A DNA stretch of 64,000 nt from Pseudomonas fluorescens (GCF_001307275.1 NZ_CP012831.1:2472501-2536500), one strand, 5' to 3'. Positions 1 through 9,392 are shown, counted from the stretch's first letter. The notes: generated by a model not told the origin, from the letters alone. Numbers and translations: made by a program.

Positions 1-43
1 CGCTTTTGCCCTTTAACACGCTCCTCTATATAGAAGAGAAGAC

Positions 44-1264
44 TCACAGCACCCCAGCCTCTCTGAACGCCATCACCGCAGCCTCGTCCAACCCCAACAC
101 TCGCTGCAGCACCTCCAACGTATGCTCTCCTAATAAAGGAGGCGCATTGCGATACTCCACTGGCGTCTCGGACAGTCGAATCGGACTGGCCACCTGCGGC
201 ACTTTACCCGCCAGCAGGTGAGGCAATTCCATCGCCAACCCACGAGCCTGTACCTGAGGATCGGCAAACACCTGGGCCAGGTCGTTGATAGGCCCACACG
301 GCACACCCGCCTGCTCCAACTGAGTCACCCATTCAGCGGTGGTCTTGAACACCGTCGCCTGGCGAATCAACGGAATCAGCACCGCCCGGTTCGCCACCCG
401 CACCTTGTTAGTGGCAAAACGCGGATCATCAGCCCACTGCGGTTGACCGGCAACCTCAGCGAACTTTCGGAACTGGCCGTCATTACCCACCGTCAGGATG
501 AAATCGCCATCCGCCGTCGGAAAATCCTGATAAGGCACGATATTCGGATGAGCATTACCCAAACGCTTCGGCGCATTGCCCGTGGTCAGGTAGTTCATCG
601 CCTGGTTGGCCAGGCAAGCCACTTGAACATCCAGCAGGGCCATATCGATGTGCTGACCGCCGCCGACATGATCACGGTGGGCCAACGCCGCCAGAATGGC
701 AGCGGTCGAATACAGCCCCGTGAGGATGTCCGTCAACGCGACCCCTACCTTCACCGGACCCGCACCCTCATCGCCCTCAGGGCGACCGGTCAGGCTCATC
801 AAGCCCCCCAGCCCCTGAATCATGAAGTCATACCCGGCGCGCTTGGCATAAGGGCCGGTCTGGCCAAACCCGGTTATCGAGCAATAGATCAATTGCGGAT
901 TGATCGCCTTTAGCGAGTCATAGTCCAAGCCATACGCCGCCAGGCCGCCCACCTTGAAGTTCTCGATCAGGATGTCGGACTTGGCTGCCAGCTCTCGCAC
1001 CAGCCGCTGCCCCTCTGGCCGCGTGAAGTCGATGGTCACCGACTGCTTGTTGCGATTGGCTGAAAGATAATAAGCGGCCTCGGTCGTGTTCTCGCCTCGG
1101 GCATCCTTCAGGAAGGGCGGCCCCCAGGCGCGGGTATCGTCGCCATTGCCGGGACGCTCGACCTTGATGACATCAGCCCCCAGGTCCGCCAGGATCTGTC
1201 CGGCCCAAGGCCCGGCCAATACCCTCGATAAATCCAATACCCGCAGATGCGAAAGCGCGCCCAT
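44..1264 (-). CDS. gcdG: CaiB/BaiF-family CoA-transferase (glutarate CoA-transferase GcdG)
   Basis: This is a class III CoA-transferase of 406 residues, the usual length for the family. It likely activates glutarate to glutaryl-CoA with a CoA donor such as succinyl-CoA, feeding the next enzyme, GcdH. The family N-terminus (LDLSRVLAGPWAG, about residues 10-22) and the conserved GYDF segment with Asp146, which I take as the probable nucleophile, are visible. I chose the ATG at 1264, where the family N-terminus begins; an upstream in-frame start would overlap gcdH. It follows gcdH by 13 nt, so the two form one operon. The glutarate assignment comes from the gcdHG gene pair known in Pseudomonas; the family alone does not fix the substrate. 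Confidence 0.88.
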   Translation of the reverse strand: MGALSHLRVLDLSRVLAGPWAGQILADLGADVIKVERPGNGDDTRAWGPPFLKDARGENTTEAAYYLSANRNKQSVTIDFTRPEGQRLVRELAAKSDILIENFKVGGLAAYGLDYDSLKAINPQLIYCSITGFGQTGPYAKRAGYDFMIQGLGGLMSLTGRPEGDEGAGPVKVGVALTDILTGLYSTAAILAALAHRDHVGGGQHIDMALLDVQVACLANQAMNYLTTGNAPKRLGNAHPNIVPYQDFPTADGDFILTVGNDGQFRKFAEVAGQPQWADDPRFATNKVRVANRAVLIPLIRQATVFKTTAEWVTQLEQAGVPCGPINDLAQVFADPQVQARGLAMELPHLLAGKVPQVASPIRLSETPVEYRNAPPLLGEHTLEVLQRVLGLDEAAVMAFREAGVL

Positions 1265-1277
1265 GACCGTTCTCCTA

Positions 1278-2459
1278 TTAGTAGAACGCCTGGATACCGG
1301 TTTGCGCACGCCCCAAAATCAGCGCATGCACATCGTGCGTGCCTTCATAGGTGTTCACGACTTCCAGATTCACCAGATGACGCGCGATGCCGAACTCATC
1401 GGAAATACCGTTGCCGCCCAGCATGTCCCGCGCCATGCGGGCAATATCCAGGGACTTGCCGCAGGAGTTGCGCTTCATGATCGAGGTAATCTCGACCGCC
1501 GCCGTGCCCTCGTCTTTCATACGCCCCAGACGCAGGCATCCCTGCAGGGCCAGCGTGATTTCAGTCTGCATATCGGCCAGTTTCTTCTGGATCAACTGAT
1601 TCGCAGCGAGCGGGCGACCAAACTGCTGGCGGTCCAGCGTGTACTGGCGTGCGGTATGCCAGCAGAATTCGGCCGCTCCCAAGGCGCCCCAGGAGATGCC
1701 GTAGCGTGCCGAGTTCAGACAAGTAAACGGGCCTTTCAGGCCACGGACATCCGGGAAGATGTTCTCTTCCGGAACGAATACGTTGTCCATGACGATTTCG
1801 CCAGTGATTGAGGCGCGCAGCCCGACCTTGCCATGAATGGCCGGCGCACTCAGCCCCTTCCAGCCTTTTTCGAGAACGAAGCCGCGGATGTCACCGGCGT
1901 CGTCCTTGCCCCAGACGACAAATACGTCAGCGATCGGGCTGTTGGTGATCCACATCTTGCTGCCCGTCAGGCTGTAGCCGCCTTCCACTTTGCGCGCACG
2001 AGTGATCATCGCACCCGGGTCGGAACCATGGTTCGGCTCAGTCAGACCAAAGCAGCCGATCCATTCACCCGACGCCAGCTTCGGCAAATACTTCTGTTTC
2101 TGCGCCTCAGTCCCGAATTCGTTGATCGGCACCATGACCAGCGAGGATTGCACGCTCATCATCGAGCGATAACCGGAATCGACCCGTTCGACCTCACGAG
2201 CGATCAGGCCATAGCTGACGTAGTTCAACCCACTGCCGCCGTACTGTTCAGGAATGGTTGCCCCCAGCAGGCCGACTTCACCCATCTCGCGGAAAATCGC
2301 CGGGTCGGTTTTCTCATGACGGAACGCTTCCAGCACTCGCGGGGCGAGCTTCTGCTGGGCAAACTGCTCGGCAGTGTCGCGAATCATGCGTTCTTCTTCG
2401 GTGAGCTGCTGATCCAGCAACAACGGATCGATCCAGTTGAAGCTCGCTTTACCGGCCAT
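1278..2459 (-). CDS. gcdH: Glutaryl-CoA dehydrogenase
   Basis: This is an FAD-dependent acyl-CoA dehydrogenase of 393 residues that oxidises and decarboxylates glutaryl-CoA to crotonyl-CoA in lysine and glutarate breakdown. The full family fold is present: N-terminal helical domain, a middle domain with the [10 protein letters not shown] and MWITNSP flavin-binding stretches, and a C-terminal domain ending in TYEGTHDVH, whose Glu372 is the expected catalytic base. Length and motifs match GcdH rather than fatty-acid dehydrogenases. It is the first gene of the gcdH-gcdG operon and is divergent from a LysR gene. The 155-nt region between them holds two dyad motifs that could be the operator. Confidence 0.95.
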   Translation of the reverse strand: MAGKASFNWIDPLLLDQQLTEEERMIRDTAEQFAQQKLAPRVLEAFRHEKTDPAIFREMGEVGLLGATIPEQYGGSGLNYVSYGLIAREVERVDSGYRSMMSVQSSLVMVPINEFGTEAQKQKYLPKLASGEWIGCFGLTEPNHGSDPGAMITRARKVEGGYSLTGSKMWITNSPIADVFVVWGKDDAGDIRGFVLEKGWKGLSAPAIHGKVGLRASITGEIVMDNVFVPEENIFPDVRGLKGPFTCLNSARYGISWGALGAAEFCWHTARQYTLDRQQFGRPLAANQLIQKKLADMQTEITLALQGCLRLGRMKDEGTAAVEITSIMKRNSCGKSLDIARMARDMLGGNGISDEFGIARHLVNLEVVNTYEGTHDVHALILGRAQTGIQAFY

Positions 2460-2533
2460 GAAAGAGTCCTCGCCAATTAAATGAAAATCGTGGATTGATC
2501 CTAGGCGCGGTTTCCTACAAGGGCAAACGAGGA

Positions 2534-2589
2534 TTACGCACTAACCTGTGCTAATTTCTCACTCCGTAAACGCCATTAACCCCGTTTAC
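2534..2589. promoter_or_regulatory. Divergent gcdH/gcdR operator region with two dyads
   Basis: Two inverted repeats sit between the divergent gcdH and LysR genes. The first is imperfect (TTA-C-GCAC, six bases, GTGC-TAA; 2534-2554). The second is a perfect 7-bp repeat, GTAAACG at 2566-2572 and CGTTTAC at 2583-2589, with a 10-nt spacer. LysR regulators typically bind such dyads between their own gene and the target. The role is inferred from position. Confidence 0.45.
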
Positions 2590-2615
2590 ACAGTTATTGA
2601 GTGAGGCTTACGTAC

Positions 2616-3512
2616 ATGCGTCGTAAAATCCCCAGCACCGCCGCCCTGGTCAGTTTCGAGGCTGCCGCGCGCCATGAAAGCTTTACCAAGGCGGCGCAGG
2701 AGCTTTCTCTCACGCAAGGCGCTATCTGCCGACAGATCGCCAGCCTGGAGGACTTCCTCAGCGTGGAGCTTTTCCGACGCTCGCGCCGCGGCGTCAAACT
2801 GACCGAAGCAGGTCTTTCCTACAGCCGACGCGTTGCCACCCAACTGGATGCCGTCGAGCGCGACACACTTTCAGTGATGGGGCACACCGGTGCGAACGTG
2901 ATCGAACTGGCCGTGGTTCCGACCTTCGGCACCCAATGGTTGCTGCCACGCCTCAAGGACTTCCAGCAGCAGCACCCGGAAGTCACCGTCAACCTGACCA
3001 ACCGCACGCGCCCCTTTCTCTTTGCCGATACGGAATTTGATGCCGCCATCTATTTTGGCGATGCGGACTGGTCCGGTACCGAATCCCACAAGCTGATGGG
3101 CGAAAATCCGATGCCTGTATGCAGCCCCGCCTTGCTAGACGGTCGCAAGGGCCTGACACCAGAGGAAATCGCCGAACTGCCCTTGCTCCAGCAGACCACT
3201 CGTCCATATGCGTGGCGCCAGTGGTTCAACGCCCAGAACCTGAATATTGCGCGAGACCTGACAGGGCCGCGTTATGAACTATTCTCCATGCTCGCCCAAG
3301 CGGCTATGCACGACATGGGTATCGCGCTGATTCCGCCCTTTTTGATTCAACGCGAACTGGCAGAGAAACGACTGGTCGTGGCCAACCGTAACGCGCTGTC
3401 GAGCATCAAGGCCTACTACCTGATGATTCCGGAGCGAAAAGTCGAATCCGCCTCCCTTCGGGCTTTTCGTGACTGGCTCGTGAAACAAGCCGACAACTAT
3501 CTTCTTGATTAA
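2616..3512 (+). CDS. gcdR: LysR-family regulator of the gcdHG operon
   Basis: This LysR-type regulator has 298 residues. The N-terminal winged helix-turn-helix covers about residues 3-62 (SFTKAAQELSLTQGAICRQI), followed by a LysR substrate-binding domain. I chose the ATG at 2616 because GAGG lies about nine bases upstream; the GTG at 2601 has no good ribosome site. It is divergent from gcdH-gcdG, the standard arrangement for a LysR activator and its target, and the same trio occurs in other pseudomonads, where it controls glutarate use. The inducer cannot be read from the sequence. Confidence 0.85.
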   Translation: MRRKIPSTAALVSFEAAARHESFTKAAQELSLTQGAICRQIASLEDFLSVELFRRSRRGVKLTEAGLSYSRRVATQLDAVERDTLSVMGHTGANVIELAVVPTFGTQWLLPRLKDFQQQHPEVTVNLTNRTRPFLFADTEFDAAIYFGDADWSGTESHKLMGENPMPVCSPALLDGRKGLTPEEIAELPLLQQTTRPYAWRQWFNAQNLNIARDLTGPRYELFSMLAQAAMHDMGIALIPPFLIQRELAEKRLVVANRNALSSIKAYYLMIPERKVESASLRAFRDWLVKQADNYLLD

Positions 3513-3946
3513 TAAGAAAAAAACAAAAACTGACTTAGGTAGTAAACTAACAGAAGTCGCTACAGATATAAGTTTATGTCGCATTCAGTCAATCTGTTAT
3601 CAAGCCCGTGCAGTAGTCTCCAAAGCGTCTAAATACATGGCTTCGAGCCATATCACGCAACGCATCAGCGCTTATTCATCTGGCCGATGGGAAAAATTGT
3701 CAATTTGAACCTGAATCCTTGGAAAGCACGGCCCACAAGGGCTGCCGATCGATAATCGCGACATTCGGTCACAGGGTGACTTGTAGTTAATTTTCCGTCA
3801 CCCGTCATAATCTCTTGAAGGGCTGAATTTTCGCCTGCAAAATGCCGCGCCCCGCCTGGTTTGGTGGGACCGTGCTGATCGGCCGCCCCAGCCGCACCAT
3901 CCGAAGTGCCTGGGTTTACTCAATAAGATCACGCAGGAGATTTGAC
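3513..3946 (+). promoter_or_regulatory. Intergenic region with candidate pntAA promoter (TTGAAG-N17-CAAAAT, 3815-3843)
   Basis: These 434 nt between gcdR and pntAA hold no convincing gene. The first part is A/T-rich. A sigma70-like pair, TTGAAG at 3815 and CAAAAT at 3838 with a 17-nt spacer, would give a leader of about 100 nt before pntAA. An alternative is TTGTAG at 3781 with CATAAT at 3806, but its spacer is 19 nt. No terminator is evident after gcdR. Confidence 0.3.
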
Positions 3947-5068
3947 GTGCACATTGGTGTTCCCCTCGAAACCCAAACGGGTGAAACACGGGTTGCTGCT
4001 ACCCCGGAAACCATCAAGAAGTTGATCGGCCAAGGCCATAAAGTCACTGTTCAAAGCGGCGCCGGTATCAAGGCCAGCGTTATCGACAGTGCCTATGAGG
4101 CAGCGGGCGCAACCATTGGCAGCGCCAGTGATGCATTCGGGGCCGAGCTGATCCTCAAGGTGGTGGCTCCCAGCGACAGCGAACTGACGCTGATCAAGAG
4201 CGGCACCGTTCTGGTGGGCATGCTCAATCCGTTCAACAACGAAACCATCGCCAAGCTGGCCGAGTGCGGCATTACCGCTTTCGCCCTTGAGGCCGCGCCA
4301 CGCACTTCCCGAGCCCAGAGCCTGGATGTGCTGTCGTCTCAAGCGAACATCGCCGGTTACAAAGCCGTGTTGCTGGCCGCCCATTACTATCCGCGCTTCA
4401 TGCCGATGCTGATGACTGCCGCGGGTACCGTGAAAGCGGCGCGCGTGCTGATTCTCGGCGCGGGCGTGGCCGGGTTGCAGGCGATCGCCACGGCCAAGCG
4501 CCTGGGCGCGGTGATCGAGGCTTCGGATGTGCGTCCGGCGGTCAAGGAGCAAATCGAGTCCCTCGGCGCGAAGTTCGTCGATGTGCCTTACGAGACCGAC
4601 GAAGAGCGCGAGTGCGCCGTCGGCGTCGGCGGTTACGCCCGGCCGATGCCGGCCAGCTGGATGCAACGCCAGGCCCAAGCCGTGCACGAGCGCGCCAAAC
4701 AGGCTGACATCGTCATTACCACCGCATTGATTCCGGGCCGCAAGGCACCGACGTTGCTGAGTGCCGAAACCGTCGCGCAGATGAAACCCGGCTCGGTGGT
4801 CATCGACCTCGCGGCAGCCCAGGGTGGTAACTGCCCGCTGACCGTGGCTGATCAGGTCGTGATCGAGAATGGCGTGACCATTTGCGGCCCGACCAACCTG
4901 GCCGGCGAAGTCGCAGCCGACGCGTCGGCGCTGTATGCCCGTAACCTGCTGGACTTCCTGAAGCTGGTCTTCACCAAGGAAGGTCAGTTCGACGTGAACC
5001 TGGAAGACGACATCGTCGCCGCGTGCCTGATGTGCCGCGACGGCCAAGTCATCCGCAAAAACGCCTAA
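3947..5068 (+). CDS. pntAA: NAD(P) transhydrogenase subunit alpha, part 1 (NAD-binding domain I)
   Basis: This is the soluble NAD(H)-binding domain I of the proton-translocating transhydrogenase, which uses the proton gradient to reduce NADP with NADH. It has 373 residues, as expected where the alpha subunit is split. The N-terminus (IGVPLETQTGETRVAATP) and the Rossmann stretch LGAGVAG near residues 170-176 are clear. The start is the GTG at 3947, preceded by CAGGAGA; upstream in-frame codons would add about 35 unrelated residues. It is followed closely by pntAB and pntB, so all three subunits are made from one transcript. Confidence 0.95.
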   Translation: MHIGVPLETQTGETRVAATPETIKKLIGQGHKVTVQSGAGIKASVIDSAYEAAGATIGSASDAFGAELILKVVAPSDSELTLIKSGTVLVGMLNPFNNETIAKLAECGITAFALEAAPRTSRAQSLDVLSSQANIAGYKAVLLAAHYYPRFMPMLMTAAGTVKAARVLILGAGVAGLQAIATAKRLGAVIEASDVRPAVKEQIESLGAKFVDVPYETDEERECAVGVGGYARPMPASWMQRQAQAVHERAKQADIVITTALIPGRKAPTLLSAETVAQMKPGSVVIDLAAAQGGNCPLTVADQVVIENGVTICGPTNLAGEVAADASALYARNLLDFLKLVFTKEGQFDVNLEDDIVAACLMCRDGQVIRKNA

Positions 5069-5083
5069 GCAGGGATTCAGACA

Positions 5084-5407
5084 ATGGAAGAGCTTATCTC
5101 CCCCGGTATCTACAACCTGATCATCTTCGTGCTGGCGATTTATGTCGGTTACCACGTGGTCTGGAACGTAACGCCCGCGCTGCACACACCGTTGATGGCG
5201 GTGACCAACGCCATTTCGGCGATCGTGATCGTCGGCGCCATGCTCGCCGCCGCGCTGACCGTGACGCCGCTGGGCAAGACCATGGGCACCCTCGCCGTGG
5301 CCCTGGCCGCGGTGAACGTCTTCGGTGGCTTCCTCGTGACGCGCCGCATGCTTGAGATGTTCAAGAAAAAAGCCCCGAAAGCCGTAAAAGAAGAGGCGCC
5401 CAAGTAA
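5084..5407 (+). CDS. pntAB: NAD(P) transhydrogenase subunit alpha, part 2 (membrane)
   Basis: This small inner-membrane protein of 107 residues forms the membrane part of the split alpha subunit. Three hydrophobic helices are visible at about residues 8-25, 35-58 and 62-85, followed by a charged Lys-rich tail. It lies 15 nt after pntAA, and its TAA shares its last base with the pntB start codon, so the two are translationally coupled. Together with PntB it builds the proton channel that links NADH oxidation by PntAA to NADP reduction. Confidence 0.95.
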   Translation: MEELISPGIYNLIIFVLAIYVGYHVVWNVTPALHTPLMAVTNAISAIVIVGAMLAAALTVTPLGKTMGTLAVALAAVNVFGGFLVTRRMLEMFKKKAPKAVKEEAPK

Positions 5408-6843
5408 TGAGCATGAACCTGGTAACGACGCTCTATCTGATCGCGTCGATCTGCTTCATCCAGGCCCTCAAAGGCCTGTCGCACCCCACCACCTCCCGCC
5501 GAGGCAACCTGTTCGGCATGCTCGGCATGGCGCTGGCGGTGCTGACCACTGTGGGCCTCATCTACAAACTGGGGGCCGAACTGGCGACCGCCGGCATCGG
5601 CTACGTGATCGTCGGCCTGCTGGTCGGCGGTACCGCCGGCTCGATCATGGCCAAGCGCGTCGAAATGACCAAGATGCCGGAACTGGTGGCGTTCATGCAC
5701 AGCATGATCGGCCTGGCGGCGGTGTTCATTGCCATCGCGGCTGTCGTCGAGCCGCAGTCCCTGGGTATCGTCAAGCAATTGGGTGATTCGATTCCAGCCG
5801 GTAACCGTCTGGAGCTGTTCCTCGGCGCAGCCATTGGTGCAATCACCTTCTCCGGTTCGGTGATCGCATTCGGCAAGCTCTCGGGCAAGTACAAGTTCCG
5901 TCTGTTCCAGGGCGCACCAGTACAGTTTGGTGGCCAGCACAAGCTCAACCTGATCCTGGGCCTTGCCACGCTGGGCCTGGGCCTGATGTTCATGTTCACC
6001 GGCAACCTCGGCGCGTTCGCCTTGATGCTGGCCCTGGCCTTTGTCCTGGGCGTGCTGATCATCATCCCGATCGGCGGCGCGGACATGCCGGTAGTGGTGT
6101 CGATGCTCAACAGCTATTCCGGTTGGGCCGCAGCGGGTATCGGCTTCTCGCTGAACAACTCGATGCTGATCATTGCCGGCTCGCTGGTGGGCTCGAGCGG
6201 TGCGATCCTCTCGTACATCATGTGCAAGGCGATGAACCGTTCGTTCTTCAACGTGCTGCTCGGTGGTTTCGGCAATACCGCAGATGCTGCTGGCCCGGCT
6301 GGCTCCAAAGAAGCCCGTCCGGTGAAATCCGGCTCGGCTGACGACGCGACTTTCCTGCTGACCAACGCCGATACCGTGATCATCGTGCCGGGCTATGGCC
6401 TGGCGGTGGCCCGGGCGCAGCACGCGCTGAAAGAACTGACCGAGAAGCTGACCCATCGCGGCGTGACCGTTAAATACGCGATCCACCCGGTGGCCGGTCG
6501 CATGCCTGGACACATGAACGTCCTGCTGGCCGAGGCCGAAGTGCCTTACGACCAGGTGTTCGAAATGGAAGACATCAACTCCGAGTTCGGCCAGGCCGAC
6601 GTGGTGCTGGTGCTGGGCGCCAACGACGTGGTAAACCCGGCGGCGAAGAACGATCCGAAGTCGCCGATTGCCGGCATGCCGATCCTCGAAGCGTTCAAGG
6701 CCAAGACCATCATCGTCAACAAACGCTCGATGGCCAGCGGCTATGCGGGCCTGGACAACGAGCTGTTCTATCTCGACAAGACCATGATGGTGTTCGGTGA
6801 CGCCAAGAAGGTCATCGAAGACATGGTCAAAGCGGTGGAATAA
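5407..6843 (+). CDS. pntB: NAD(P) transhydrogenase subunit beta
   Basis: This protein of 478 residues has the normal PntB length. The first ~270 residues are a series of hydrophobic helices forming the membrane domain. The C-terminal ~180 residues are the NADP(H)-binding domain III, recognisable by IIVPGYGLAVARAQHAL around residue 325 and the HPVAGRMPGHMNVLLAEA segment. It completes the pntAA-pntAB-pntB operon. A strong hairpin terminator follows 17 nt after the stop. The complex supplies NADPH at the expense of proton-motive force. Confidence 0.96.
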   Translation: MSMNLVTTLYLIASICFIQALKGLSHPTTSRRGNLFGMLGMALAVLTTVGLIYKLGAELATAGIGYVIVGLLVGGTAGSIMAKRVEMTKMPELVAFMHSMIGLAAVFIAIAAVVEPQSLGIVKQLGDSIPAGNRLELFLGAAIGAITFSGSVIAFGKLSGKYKFRLFQGAPVQFGGQHKLNLILGLATLGLGLMFMFTGNLGAFALMLALAFVLGVLIIIPIGGADMPVVVSMLNSYSGWAAAGIGFSLNNSMLIIAGSLVGSSGAILSYIMCKAMNRSFFNVLLGGFGNTADAAGPAGSKEARPVKSGSADDATFLLTNADTVIIVPGYGLAVARAQHALKELTEKLTHRGVTVKYAIHPVAGRMPGHMNVLLAEAEVPYDQVFEMEDINSEFGQADVVLVLGANDVVNPAAKNDPKSPIAGMPILEAFKAKTIIVNKRSMASGYAGLDNELFYLDKTMMVFGDAKKVIEDMVKAVE

Positions 6844-6859
6844 CCTCGCCGCTTCACCC

Positions 6860-6888
6860 AAAACGCCCCGACCTGTCGGGGCGTTTTG
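6860..6888 (+). terminator. Rho-independent terminator of the pnt operon
   Basis: AAAACGCCCCGA, a 4-5 nt loop, then TCGGGGCGTTTT: a GC-rich stem ending in a short T run, just after the pntB stop codon. Confidence 0.88.
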
Positions 6889-7041
6889 ATTTGTATCAAG
6901 GCAAAATGTTACCGATCCGGTAATGATGTTTTGCCTGAGACCCTCGTAATAGACGCCTGAAATGCGACCTTTGTAGCGGGTCGGGCACAGCGCTAATTCA
7001 CTAGACTGCGCATCTTGCTTTCCAGCCCGAGATAACCACCT

Positions 7042-8535
7042 ATGTACCGTGATCGCATCCGCTTGCCTTCGTTATTGAATAAAGTGATGAGCGCTGCCGA
7101 AGCAGCCTTGTTGATTCAGGACGGCATGACCGTCGGCATGAGCGGCTTTACCCGCGCCGGAGAAGCGAAAGCAGTGCCCCATGCCCTGGCTGAACGCGCC
7201 AAGGTCACCCCGCTGAAAATAAGCCTGATGACCGGTGCAAGCCTGGGCAATGACCTCGACAAGGAGCTCACCGAAGCCGGCGTACTGGCGCGACGCATGC
7301 CGTTCCAGGTCGACAGCACGCTGCGCAAGGCGATCAACGCAGGCAAGGTGATGTTCATCGATCAACATCTCTCGGAAACGGTCGAGCAACTGCGCAACGG
7401 CCAGCTCAAACTGCCCGATATTGCCGTGATCGAAGCCGTGGCCATTACCGAGCAGGGACATATCGTACCCACCACATCGGTGGGTAATTCAGCCAGCTTC
7501 GCCATTTTCGCCCGACAAGTGATCGTCGAGATCAACCTGGCTCACAACCCGAATCTGGAAGGGCTGCACGACATCTATATCCCGACCTATCGCCCCACCC
7601 GTACACCCATTCCCCTGGTGAAAGTCGACGACCGTATTGGCAGCCCCGCCATTGCGATCCCGCCGGAAAAAATCGCCGCCATTGTCATTACCAACCAAGG
7701 CGACTCGCCTTCGACCGTCGCGCCACCGGACAGCGACACCCAGGCCATTGCCGATCACCTGATCGATTTCTTCAAGCAGGAGGTTTCGGCCGGACGCATG
7801 ACCAACAAGCTCGGGCCGTTGCAGGCTGGTATCGGCAACATCGCCAATGCCGTGATGTGCGGGCTGATCGATTCCCCGTTCGAAGACCTGACCATGTATT
7901 CCGAGGTTTTGCAGGACTCGACATTTGACCTCATCGACGCCGGCAAGCTGAGTTTCGCCTCCGGCAGCTCGATCACGCTGTCGGATCGACGTAATGCCGA
8001 TGTGTTTGGCAACCTGGAAAGGTACAAGGACAAGCTGGTCCTGCGCCCACAAGAGATCTCCAACCATCCCGAGGTCGTGCGTCGCCTGGGCATCATTGCT
8101 ATCAACACCGCACTGGAGTTCGACTTGTACGGCAACGTCAATTCCACCCATGTCTGCGGCACGCGGATGATGAATGGCATCGGCGGCTCGGGGGATTTCG
8201 CCCGCAATGCCCACCTGGCGATTTTCGTCACCAAGTCGATTGCCAAGGGTGGGGCCATTTCCAGCGTCGTGCCGATGGTCAGCCATGTGGACCATACCGA
8301 ACATGACGTCGACATCCTGGTCACCGAGATCGGTCTGGCCGACCTGCGGGGCCTGGCGCCAAGGGAACGCGCGCGAGTGATCATCGACAATTGCGTGCAC
8401 CCCACCTACCACCAAGCCTTGAATGAGTATTTCGACGCCGCGTGCGCCTTGGGCGGACATACCCCGCATATCCTGCGCGATGCACTGAGTTGGCACCTGA
8501 ACCTCGAAGAAACCGGGCGCATGTTGGCCGTCTGA
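7042..8535 (+). CDS. Acetyl-CoA hydrolase/transferase family protein (succinyl-CoA:acetate CoA-transferase type)
   Basis: This class I CoA-transferase has 497 residues, matching the single-chain acetate/succinate CoA-transferase family (SpcC/Cat1/AarC-like). It probably moves CoA between succinyl-CoA and acetate or a similar short acid. The N-terminal Gly-rich segment (GMTVGMSGFTRAG) and the catalytic stretch SEVLQD with Glu288, which forms the glutamyl-CoA intermediate in this family, are intact. It stands alone between the pnt terminator and a long regulatory region. A pure hydrolase role cannot be excluded, but the conserved glutamate favours transferase activity. Confidence 0.85.
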   Translation: MYRDRIRLPSLLNKVMSAAEAALLIQDGMTVGMSGFTRAGEAKAVPHALAERAKVTPLKISLMTGASLGNDLDKELTEAGVLARRMPFQVDSTLRKAINAGKVMFIDQHLSETVEQLRNGQLKLPDIAVIEAVAITEQGHIVPTTSVGNSASFAIFARQVIVEINLAHNPNLEGLHDIYIPTYRPTRTPIPLVKVDDRIGSPAIAIPPEKIAAIVITNQGDSPSTVAPPDSDTQAIADHLIDFFKQEVSAGRMTNKLGPLQAGIGNIANAVMCGLIDSPFEDLTMYSEVLQDSTFDLIDAGKLSFASGSSITLSDRRNADVFGNLERYKDKLVLRPQEISNHPEVVRRLGIIAINTALEFDLYGNVNSTHVCGTRMMNGIGGSGDFARNAHLAIFVTKSIAKGGAISSVVPMVSHVDHTEHDVDILVTEIGLADLRGLAPRERARVIIDNCVHPTYHQALNEYFDAACALGGHTPHILRDALSWHLNLEETGRMLAV

Positions 8536-8854
8536 TACAGCTGGATCACCGTTATCGCAAATACAGTTTTGGTTGAAGACCGTCATTCAAGCCTTATCCG
8601 TCAAAAACTGTACTGCTGTACCGGTATTTTCTTACAGTCTTTTCCCACAAAGCTACCCCCAACACGCAAAAATGCACCAACATCGTGCAGACAGGTACAG
8701 TTGCCTCAATATTGACCAGTACACCGCTCTTTAACAGTTAACTGGTCTCTCACAATACAGGTGAACTGTATCTAGAGAGACTGGCCAAACGAGAGGATCA
8801 TGGGCACCAGTCAAACCACTACCTAATCCCGCCACAAGCGGAAGGATGTCAACC
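8536..8854 (+). promoter_or_regulatory. Intergenic region with many CTGTA/TACAG half-sites upstream of a DUF1127 gene
   Basis: No gene is seen in these 319 nt. Repeated copies of one short motif are: TACAG at 8536, TACAGT at 8562, ACTGTAC at 8607, CTGTACC at 8616, TACAGT at 8633, GGTACAGT at 8694, CAGTAC near 8717, the palindrome CAGTTAACTG at 8735-8744, and the inverted repeat ATACAG-N5-CTGTAT at 8755-8771. The last two lie about 85-120 nt before the DUF1127 start. The density suggests cooperative binding of one dimeric regulator; its identity cannot be told. Confidence 0.55.
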
Positions 8855-9070
8855 ATGGAACGTACACTCAGTTCCGAGCTGTTTTTCGAAGACAAAGCTG
8901 AAAAAAACCAGGCTTCCCTGCCTCTTCGCGTTATCGCCAACCTGATGTTGTGGCAGCGCCGCATCGCCAGCCGTCACCAACTGGCTCGTCTGGATTCGCG
9001 CCTGCTGGCTGATGCCGGTATCAGCGAAGCACAACGCTACGAAGAGCTGAGCAAGCCGTTCTGGCGCTAA
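8855..9070 (+). CDS. DUF1127 domain-containing small protein
   Basis: This protein of 71 residues carries the short C-terminal DUF1127 (YjiS-like) domain: an Arg-rich helix (LMLWQRRIASRHQLARL), then LLADAGISEAQRYEE and a terminal PFWR. The ATG at 8855 is chosen because AAGGA lies eight bases upstream; the ATG at 8846 overlaps that site. Proteins of this family are abundant small cytoplasmic factors, and some members in alphaproteobacteria affect RNA turnover and nutrient responses. A function here cannot be assigned. A strong terminator follows at 9127, so it is a single-gene unit driven from the half-site-rich region. Confidence 0.85.
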   Translation: MERTLSSELFFEDKAEKNQASLPLRVIANLMLWQRRIASRHQLARLDSRLLADAGISEAQRYEELSKPFWR

Positions 9071-9126
9071 CTCAGCGTCGCTGGCCCTGACCCACCGGGT
9101 CCACCGCCAGCACCGAATTGAACACA

Positions 9127-9160
9127 CAAGACCCGTCGCGGGTAACCGCGACGGGTCTTG
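9127..9160 (+). terminator. Terminator-like hairpin after the DUF1127 gene
   Basis: CAAGACCCGTCGCG, a six-base loop, then CGCGACGGGTCTTG: a perfect 14-bp stem, followed by TCGTTTCG. The T run is short. Confidence 0.75.
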
Positions 9161-9201
9161 TCGTTTCGGGGGCCTGATTTTGACGAGAGCCTTGGAGACA
9201 T

Positions 9202-9240
9202 AACAGTTTAAACAAGATATAAAACACACCAGTACAGTAC
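9202..9240 (+). promoter_or_regulatory. Further AACAGTT / AGTACAGTAC motifs upstream of the DUF2388 cluster
   Basis: AACAGTTTAAAC at 9202-9213 and AGTACAGTAC at 9231-9240 resemble the half-sites found before the DUF1127 gene. They lie 150-190 nt before the first DUF2388 gene. A shared regulator is an inference from the motif only. The rest of the 9161-9392 interval shows nothing else I can support. Confidence 0.35.
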
Positions 9241-9392
9241 GTCGACCCCATGCAGTCAATGAGCACCGCAAGGGCTGTCAGCCAACGCGTTCCTGTCCTA
9301 ATATCGAGGCGAACGTGGCGAAGCGAGTCGAGCATGCGTCTCCTCTTCCAGCTACACGCACCTGCATCACCCATCATTCAAGGAGTTTCATC

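Noticed and set aside
3505..3708. A 67-codon frame after the gcdR gene
   Set aside because: It overlaps the gcdR end, has no ribosome site and no family-like pattern.
5149..6861. A 570-codon antisense frame opposite pntAB and pntB
   Set aside because: His/Asp/Arg-rich shadow of strong coding sequence.
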